Assembly (NCBI RefSeq): GCF_029867415.1
Contig: NC_081181.1
Location: 117,181,888-117,245,887 of the forward strand
Direction: 5' to 3'
DNA from: Vicia villosa
Lineage: Eukaryota; Streptophyta; Magnoliopsida; Fabales; Fabaceae
DNA length: 64,000 nucleotides
Of the stretch, positions 57,351 through 64,000 are shown one piece after another. Positions within the stretch are counted from its first letter, which is position 1, and each line of letters begins with the position of its first letter. The position numbers and the translations under genes were made by a program. The notes beneath the pieces were generated by a model. The model did no database searches and had not been told where the DNA came from. It worked only from the letters and a program-made list of their open reading frames with translations.

Positions 57351-57364
57351 AAAAAGGGGAAGAT
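57351..57364 (+). promoter_or_regulatory. Element A polypurine tract
   Basis: AAAAAGGGGAAGAT immediately before the LTR start TGTTAGAACAAG. Confidence 0.8.
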
Positions 57365-57957
57365 TGTTAGAACAAGATTTTTTCTAATCAATATTCTATG
57401 TTTTGATGATAACATTATATATGAATTTTGTATAAGACAATGTGGTACTCTAATCTTTTGCATTTTCCATTTCAGGAAATACATAAAGAGTATGCACAAT
57501 TCAGCGCTCAGAAGCACTGACTCAGAAGGTTCTGGATGGCTACATCAGAACATGCTCTGGCAAGACATCAAAAGATGGTCAAGCAGAATCAGAGCATGGA
57601 CTATGAAGCATCAGAAGAACTTGAAGTCAGAAGCAGAAGCACTGAAGTTCTGAATGGTAGCACGCTCAAGCTCTTCAAAGTCATAAGACAAGAAGATGCT
57701 TTGCACCAAGCTGATTAACTCTGATATTCAAACGTTGTTATCTACAAATCTGAGTTCAGAAGCAAGTACAAGATGACAGGCTATTAAGTCTAATCTCTGA
57801 CTGACAAAAGGAACGTTAGAAGCTACAAAAGGCAAAGTCAGTAAAAGCAGGAAAAGCATGGCTCGGGGTAGTTGACAAAAGTGTGAAACATTAAATGCAA
57901 AGTTGTACTGTTCACGCAAAGCATTAAATTGAACCCAACGGTCATCTTCTCTCAACG

Positions 57958-58210
<253 letters not shown>

Positions 58211-58427
58211 GTTTTGATCAGAAGCATAAAGAGAACTCTTGCACAAAATACAAAAACGCTGTCAAAATCAAAGCTCACGAACTTCATCTTCAACCTCACA
58301 AACTCTTGTAATATTTTAGTGAGTTTTAAGCTTAGAACTTAAGAGAAATATCATTGTTGTGATTATAGCTTTATAAGAAGCAAATCAATACTCTTGTAAA
58401 CATTATTTTACATTGATTGTAAAAGGT

Positions 58428-58553
58428 TCCTAGAGTGATCAGTGTGATCAGTAGACTCTAGAAGACTTAGAAGTTGTCTAAGTGGTGAATTCCTAGAGTG
58501 ATCAAGTTGTGATCTGTATACTCTAGAAGACTTAGAAGTTTTCCAAGTGGATA
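58428..58553 (+). promoter_or_regulatory. Duplicated two-hairpin module in element A LTR
   Basis: A unit of about 63 bp occurs twice. Each has a stem CTAGAGT/ACTCTAG (58430-58436 with 58455-58461; 58493-58499 with 58520-58526), then a stem ACTTAGA/TCTAAGT (58465-58471 with 58477-58483), with one mismatch in the second copy (58530-58536 with 58542-58548). Stems are conserved while loops differ. It lies downstream of the TA tract, so probably in the transcribed leader. Confidence 0.6.
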
Positions 58554-58747
58554 ACCATTGTAATCAGCTAGATTAGTAGATTAAATCCTCAGTTGAGGTA
58601 AATCACTCTAAGGGGGTGGACTAGAGTAGTTTCGTTAACAACGAACCGGGATACAAATAATTGTGTTCATTGTTTTTATCTTACAAGATTTCAAAGTCAC
58701 ACTTATTCAACCCCCCCCCCCCTTTTTAAGTTTTTTTCTATCCTTCA

Positions 58748-61404
58748 GGCGAGAGTCGCCATTATTACTTTTTATCCTAAGTGGAAGGGCAGGTAACAAA
58801 TAACCCTAGTAGTTCGAGATTCTAAGTTCGTAAGTTGGTTAAATAAAGGGACGGTGTTAGGCACTTTTTATTTCCCTTGTACTCAAGGGGACCCTCTTTT
58901 GGTTTAGGTTTTAAAGAGTCCTAATTTAAATAATCCAACGATAGATGTTAAGTCGATCAATCAATTATTTGAGGATATGGTGGATGTAAAATACATCTAC
59001 ATCCAATATTTGAAGAGAAAATGTATTGAGTCCTCGATGTTTTGATCTTTATTAGGTTAATTCCATGTATATGTAAATGGTTTTAATTTTCTGATTATGG
59101 GACTCACCTTGGTTTTGCAATAGTGTGCCTACGTATCTCCTTATGAAGAATTTGAGTCCATTTCGTAGTTCGAATGTATTTGGTTGGTTGTTTTATGGGA
59201 TTGTGTAAATGCTTTTGAACGATCCTTAGAAGTTCGTTCGGGTTTGAAAAGTTGCGTAGTCGTGGACGAAGTTCATAGTTTAATTGGAAAGAAAGTCCAC
59301 AATATATTTTTTGAAAATATCTTGGTTTGATTATGTTAGTAGAAAAATGCCAAGTTTGATTGGTTAGCTATTTTAAATGCATGATATAACATCTAAGGAT
59401 ATTTGAATGTAACAAGGTTGAAGTTAGTAAAAATGTTTACTGATTTAAACAAAGAAGATAGTATTTAAAAAAATTGATAATTTTTATAAATATAATGTCA
59501 TTTATAAAAAAAAAACTAATTATATGTTTCTAACAAGTTATTTTAATGTTAAAATATTATGTAAAAATAAATGTTCAAACTGAATAGATATGATGAATAA
59601 ATTAAATAAATTAAGTCAATTAAATTAAATAAGTTACTTTTATCCAAGAAAAAGGGGATGTATTTTGTTATAGGTTAGTAAATTAGGGGGTATGTATAGC
59701 AAGTGGGCTTGGCCAAGAGTGAGTTTGGGTCTGCTGGACTCAGTACGGGTGAGATGAGGGGTTACGTTGCGTGAAAGCAATTTGTGACGTTTTATCAAGA
59801 TTAGAAGGCCACCAAGCGTTAAGCCTGGAGCACTGATCTCGAGTATTCCAAATCCATGGACATGATTGAAAGTTAATTAGGGAGTAAGGTGCATCAGAGC
59901 GTGTAGAATCAGTCAATGTCTCCACATAGTGTGGCCGGTTAATGGCCACACGTCGCTCATCCGTGCATGTACAAGGAGGTGTATTTATTCGTTCTTTCTT
60001 CAGAATCCCCTCATTTCTCCATATTCTTTCTCTCTCTACTTCTCCCCTCTCTCTTCTCTCTACAATGTTATCTGCCACAAAGCTCTCCGAAAATCGCTTC
60101 CTCCCGCTGAGCTGCCCCTAAACCGCCCCGAATTTCCAGATTCCGGTTGATATTCAACCAGAAAATTCACACATTCAACCCCATGAGCCCAGAACGCACC
60201 TAATTAAGGAACCCTAACCCTAATCTTCATCAAACCTAGATGAAGATGATGAACCATAACAATCTAAACCCTAATCCCCATGAACCCTAGCCTATAAACA
60301 ACAATATAGATGAACCCCAACCCCTAATTGGTATGAACCCTAACCCTAAACAACACCCCTGAACCCCAATTTTTCAGAAAATCCCCAGATTAAACCCCAA
60401 TCATACAATCAATCACCAATCATAACAACAATAAAAACCCTAAAGCTAAGTTAAATCGCGTCTATCTTTGATGTAGTGATACTTCTCATATAAATTTTCA
60501 TCCTTTTTCCCTCGATCTCTTTCTAATCTCCTCCCTCTATTTTCGTTTGGAGGTGAACCGACTAGGACTAAGCTCGAAGGGTTTAGTGCTAGAATTATGA
60601 AACCTTAATCTTCTATGGAGAAGATGTATAGTGAAAAGGTGGGGATTTGCGATAATGATTCCAGAGTCTCTCCTTCAATTTTTCCTCCTTAATCCAGTCT
60701 TTAGGTTTAGGTTTTTATAGTGTTAGGAATAGATTAGATTAGTAAATATATTATTGTTTATTGTTAATACGATTCAATTAGGAATTAGATAGAATCAATT
60801 TGTATATTTATTTGATTTAATTAGATTGATTCAGATTTGATGTTGTTGAAATTATAGAGTTAGGATTTTTGTTCTGGTTCATGTACTTAGACTATAATCT
60901 ATATATACAAATTCATCAATCGACATCAATAAAATGTTTCTGCCACATTTGATTTAATTCTAATCATAGGGATTTGGGCTTTGATGGGAAAGGGTTGTAA
61001 GGAAACCCTAATTCTGACTTAGTCAAAATAGGATTAAGTAAAAAATAAAATAAAAATTCTGACTAATTACATAAATTAATAATAAGTATATAAATACGTA
61101 ATCAGAAGAAAAAGCAATTTGGTTAACTTCAATCAACGTTTCCATAAAAATAGAAATAAATGATTTGAGCAAAAAATGTGAGATTAGTCAGGCCCAACAA
61201 CATGCTTTTTATAAGACACACCCCCTAAATTAATTATATCCCTCAGGCCCAATAGTTCTTAAGTCTTATTTAAAACATGTACACCCCACTTTTTAAAATA
61301 CACCCCTAATGATGATCAATAATTGTTTTAAACATACACCCTCTAAATTAATTAGATGACTTTAAATCTGATAACTCCTTAGGCGAGCAAATTTGGGGTA
61401 TGAC
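58748..61404 (-). repeat. LTR I: Ogre-like LTR on minus strand, cut by element A
   Basis: In its own sense it starts at 61404 with TGTCATACCCCAAATTTGCTCG. It has a TATATATAG box at about 60900, an AACCCTA-rich part (60211-60450 on the plus strand) and a U5-like end (GTGCCTAACACCGTCCC, then AATGGCGACTCTCGCC) where element A's LTR begins. Its last bases and any internal region should lie left of element A, outside the window. No PPT is seen at 61405, so it is a 5' or solo LTR. Open frames inside it show no known domain. Confidence 0.7.
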
Positions 61405-62044
61405 ACCAGTAAAGTTGGCAAGGTAAGAGTAATCCTCCTCCAAAGTAGACACCCAATGTTCTTTCAAGGTACGAGGTCTTAGTCTTGCCAAGAAGACTAA
61501 AGCCAGAGGACTTGGCACCCGCGACATCCATTGAGAATCACCGAGGACACAACCACCACTAGCAGATGCCAATAAGGTTTCTCCTAAAAAATACGATGAA
61601 AAAATCTGAGGCAAAACCCTTTCCATCTCATTCAAAGGAGGAAATTTTTTTGACATCAAAGTGTATGAAGGACCAACAAAAACAAGGGAGATTCGGATTA
61701 ACCGTCTTAATTGGAGAATTGCCTCCTTGTTCTTCATTGAATCTCAAAATAACAATTGCCACAATTAAGAACATTACAGACACTCAAATTGATAGCAAAC
61801 AAGGGGGAAGAAGGTCGGAAACTAATTAAAAATAGCCTTTCTCTCCTCCTTAGTATGAGCGTTCATAAATTATTGGGTTTCAATAAGTTGTTTCAAACGT
61901 TTATTAGACGCTTCATCCCAAGGAGTAACACCTCCAGTATGCCCTAACTCTTTGACTAAAGTTACTATATCTTTATTTAGATAAAGTTCCTCTTGAGGCA
62001 TGTCATCTTCCTTGTAGATGTAGGATCCATTCCCCGTTAAGAAT
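61405..62044 (-). pseudogene. Unidentified coding-like fragment between LTRs I and J
   Basis: On the minus strand an upstream stretch (FLTGNGSYIYKEDDMPQEEL, then VTPWDEASNKRLKQLIETQ) ends in a stop at 61870. A second stretch follows from 61737 (AILQLRRLIRISLVFVGP, later ASGGCVLGDSQWMSRVPSPL and ALVFLARLRPRTLKEHWVST) and is cut by LTR I after EEDYSYLANF. The two could be exons or frames of one decayed gene. The composition looks protein-like, but I do not recognise the family. It could be a captured host gene fragment or part of an unrelated transposon. Confidence 0.35.
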
Positions 62045-64000
62045 TGTAACACGCCAATTTTAATAAATTATTTAATTTAATTTATTTTGATTTCACTATA
62101 ATTTTGTGTATTTTTTTATTTAATTTGTATGGGTGATAAAACAAATGTGCGTGAGAGGAAGGGTGTGTGACCTTATAGTAGGGTGTGGATAGTAATTAGA
62201 GGAAGAGAGAATAATTAGAATTAATTTTATTTAGAATAATAAATTGATTATACTAATTAAATAAAATAAATAAATTAAAGAGAAAATAGGTGTGTAGAGA
62301 AAGTAAGGGCAATATTGGACTTATGAAGAGTAAGTGAGGGCGAGGTAGGCATTATGGAACAGTATTAAAGTTAAGATGGGGATACCATAATGAGGGAACT
62401 AGATTTTCAGAGAATTGCGAGAGAATATAGTTTATAGTACGTATTTTGGGAGAAAGTGAAAAGAGGCAAGGGTTTAAGGAGAAAGAGGCTCGGGTGAAGA
62501 GGCAAGTGAAAAGAGTCAAGGATCAATAAAAAAAATTCTGCAATCACAAGGTAAGGGTGGGAATTTGGTTGAATAAAAGGGCATATGCATGAGGGGTAGG
62601 GTAGAGGAGTTCTTAAATATAATGAATTATGAAATCTATTAATGTTGTGATGATTGTTGGTTTGGATGATGATGATTTTCGTGTGAATATATGTGTTTGA
62701 TTTTCTGTTTGGTTTGTTATATGTTTTCCACCATTGATGAATCTTTTTGGGGCAAACTTTATTTTAAGGGATTAGGGGATTGTACGCATTAAAATTGATG
62801 TTGTAATGTGTTTATTTCCCTGGGTTCATGTACCATATGATAGGATATGTTTTGGGATTATTGGAGTTCAAAACTTGGGGTTTAGGATATGTTGCAATGC
62901 TGAAAAACTAGAGAGATCGCATAAAATCGTGCATAAAAAGGTTTTATGGGCTCTATTAGAGTCTATAACAACCATCATGGGTAGCCGTAACAACCCACTA
63001 GATTTTGGTAGCATGGGCATGCCCAAAGTGAGATTCTGGACTAGGAGCATTACAGGTTGTAGCAACCATTATGGGTGGTTGTAACAGCTCCCTGGATTTT
63101 GTACTGCGAAATCGTTTTGGCTATATCTTTATATGTTATGAGTATGAATTGATGTATTTGTTAAATTGTAAGCATTATGTGTTGTTGTCAAAATATGTTA
63201 TTAGATGTATTTTGGCATACTATTGATGCTTGTGGATAATTATGTGGGAACGCATAATGGTTGTTATGTATGTTTCGAAAGGGGGATGTAAACATGAATA
63301 GTTGTTATTGGTGAGTTGTTACGTCAACTATATGCCATGCATAATTTGTGTCGTTATTGAAATAGGCGAGTTGCAAGTCTAGAAAGGTGGACCTGTAACT
63401 TGTAATGAACCTAGAAAGGTGGATTCATAGATCTAGAAGGGTGGATATGGGGTCTAGAAGGATGGACCTGGTTCGTAGGAAGAACTAAATGTATAATTGT
63501 GTAGATGTTGTACTCTATCTTACATTCTATATTGTTATTATTGAAATGAATTTTCATCCCTTATATTTGAATGTTGCCTTTACATGGGCATCTTGCATAT
63601 ACTCAAGATTGGAGACGTTGTTGTGGGTGGAGGTTAGCTTCTGGAGCTATTTCTTTTAGTTCATTCATTTTAGCATGGGTTATATTTCGATATGTAACAC
63701 CGGGGAGTGGATTATTTGTTTGATGTTAAGATTTCTAAGAGACAATGTATGCTCTCGTATTTGCTTTATGTTTTGGTGTGATATTACTCGGAGAAGAGAA
63801 GACTCACGAGTCGGTGTTTTTTAACTGTGATATAAAATTATTATGAGACCTTAAATTGGTATGTTATAATTATGATTTACCTATGAAGATATCAGATGAG
63901 TTGGATTCCGTGTACACATCCCAAGTATAGACCAGATGTGTTGAATATCGTGTAAACATCCTAAGCATAAACATATGCATTAAAATACTGTGCTGCATGT
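62045..64000 (+). repeat. LTR J: probable gypsy LTR of another family, right end outside window
   Basis: Starts TGTAACACGCCAATTTTAAT, a form common in chromovirus-type LTRs of legumes (family impression, not proven). No coding sequence. It contains short internal repeats: ATAACAACCATCATGGGTAG versus GTAGCAACCATTATGGGTGG (about 62967 and 63059), four or five copies of CTAGAAAGGTGGA-like units (63379-63470), and a twofold repeat near 63895-63975. The strand is inferred from the TG start only. Confidence 0.45.

Noticed and set aside
59740..60150. Overlapping 112- and 73-codon open frames in LTR I
   Set aside because: Opposite strands, no domain, biased composition (Arg/Glu versus Ser/Pro), inside LTR sequence.
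60211..60450. Interstitial telomere array
   Set aside because: The AACCCTA units are scattered and degenerate, not in tandem, and lie inside an LTR.
62806..63084. A 92-codon frame starting MCLFPWVHVPYDRI
   Set aside because: No domain, overlaps an opposite-strand frame and LTR-type repeats; no evidence that it is a gene.

Overview
This window is plant nuclear DNA, almost certainly from a legume with a repeat-rich genome. Ogre-type Ty3/gypsy elements dominate: LTRs of 3-4 kb beginning TGTCATACCCC, a TGGCGACTCTGCTGGGGA primer-binding site, an extra ORF before gag, and a minisatellite in the 3' UTR. Together with several Sirevirus-like Ty1/copia elements, this points to the pea/vetch/faba bean/lentil group (tribe Fabeae). 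The species is an inference from family knowledge and cannot be read from the sequence. I see no complete host gene.

Almost everything is one stack of LTR retrotransposons inserted into each other. Most boundaries were resolved from TG...CA termini plus matching 5-bp target-site duplications (TSDs). The host of the stack is copia element A (+ strand, <1-58747). Its gag, pol and post-pol ORF are split by three insertions. B (882-9843, minus, TSD agaat) is a complete Sirevirus with a 1564-codon open gag-pol and 933-bp LTRs that differ at 6 positions. C (15266-47944, plus, TSD aggag) is a full-length but decayed Ogre. G (48038-55117, plus, TSD tcttc) is a solo Ogre-type LTR. C in turn contains solo LTR D (19552-23261, TSD caatg) and minus-strand solo LTR E (27202-37625). 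E contains copia element F (28827-35929, TSD cctac), whose 1554-bp LTRs differ at only 3 positions. G contains minus-strand solo LTR H (49568-53291, TSD acagg). A itself sits at the end of a minus-strand Ogre-like LTR, I (58748-61404). The deepest nest is I > A > C > E > F, five levels.

Right of the stack, 61405-62044 holds a short unidentified coding-like fragment on the minus strand. From 62045 to the window end lies a different LTR-like sequence (J).

Only B encodes an intact gag-pol. F keeps an intact gag, PBS, PPT and LTRs, but three deletions removed integrase and parts of RT and RNase H, so it must have moved using enzymes supplied in trans. A and C are dead through nonsense mutations, many of which look like C-to-T/G-to-A decay.

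The most interesting signals are non-coding. In B's LTR, inside the likely RNA leader, two tandem stem-loops share a loop but have different, fully complementary stems, next to a 20-bp perfect palindrome. Two unrelated LTR families (F and E) carry arrays of palindromes centred on TCGA near their promoters. Ogre-type LTRs carry a conserved cluster of WRKY-type W-boxes, a PBS-like echo inside U5, and tRNA-like A/B boxes. C's 3' UTR has a minisatellite that alternates between two monomer types. A TATA-type promoter precedes A's post-pol ORF.
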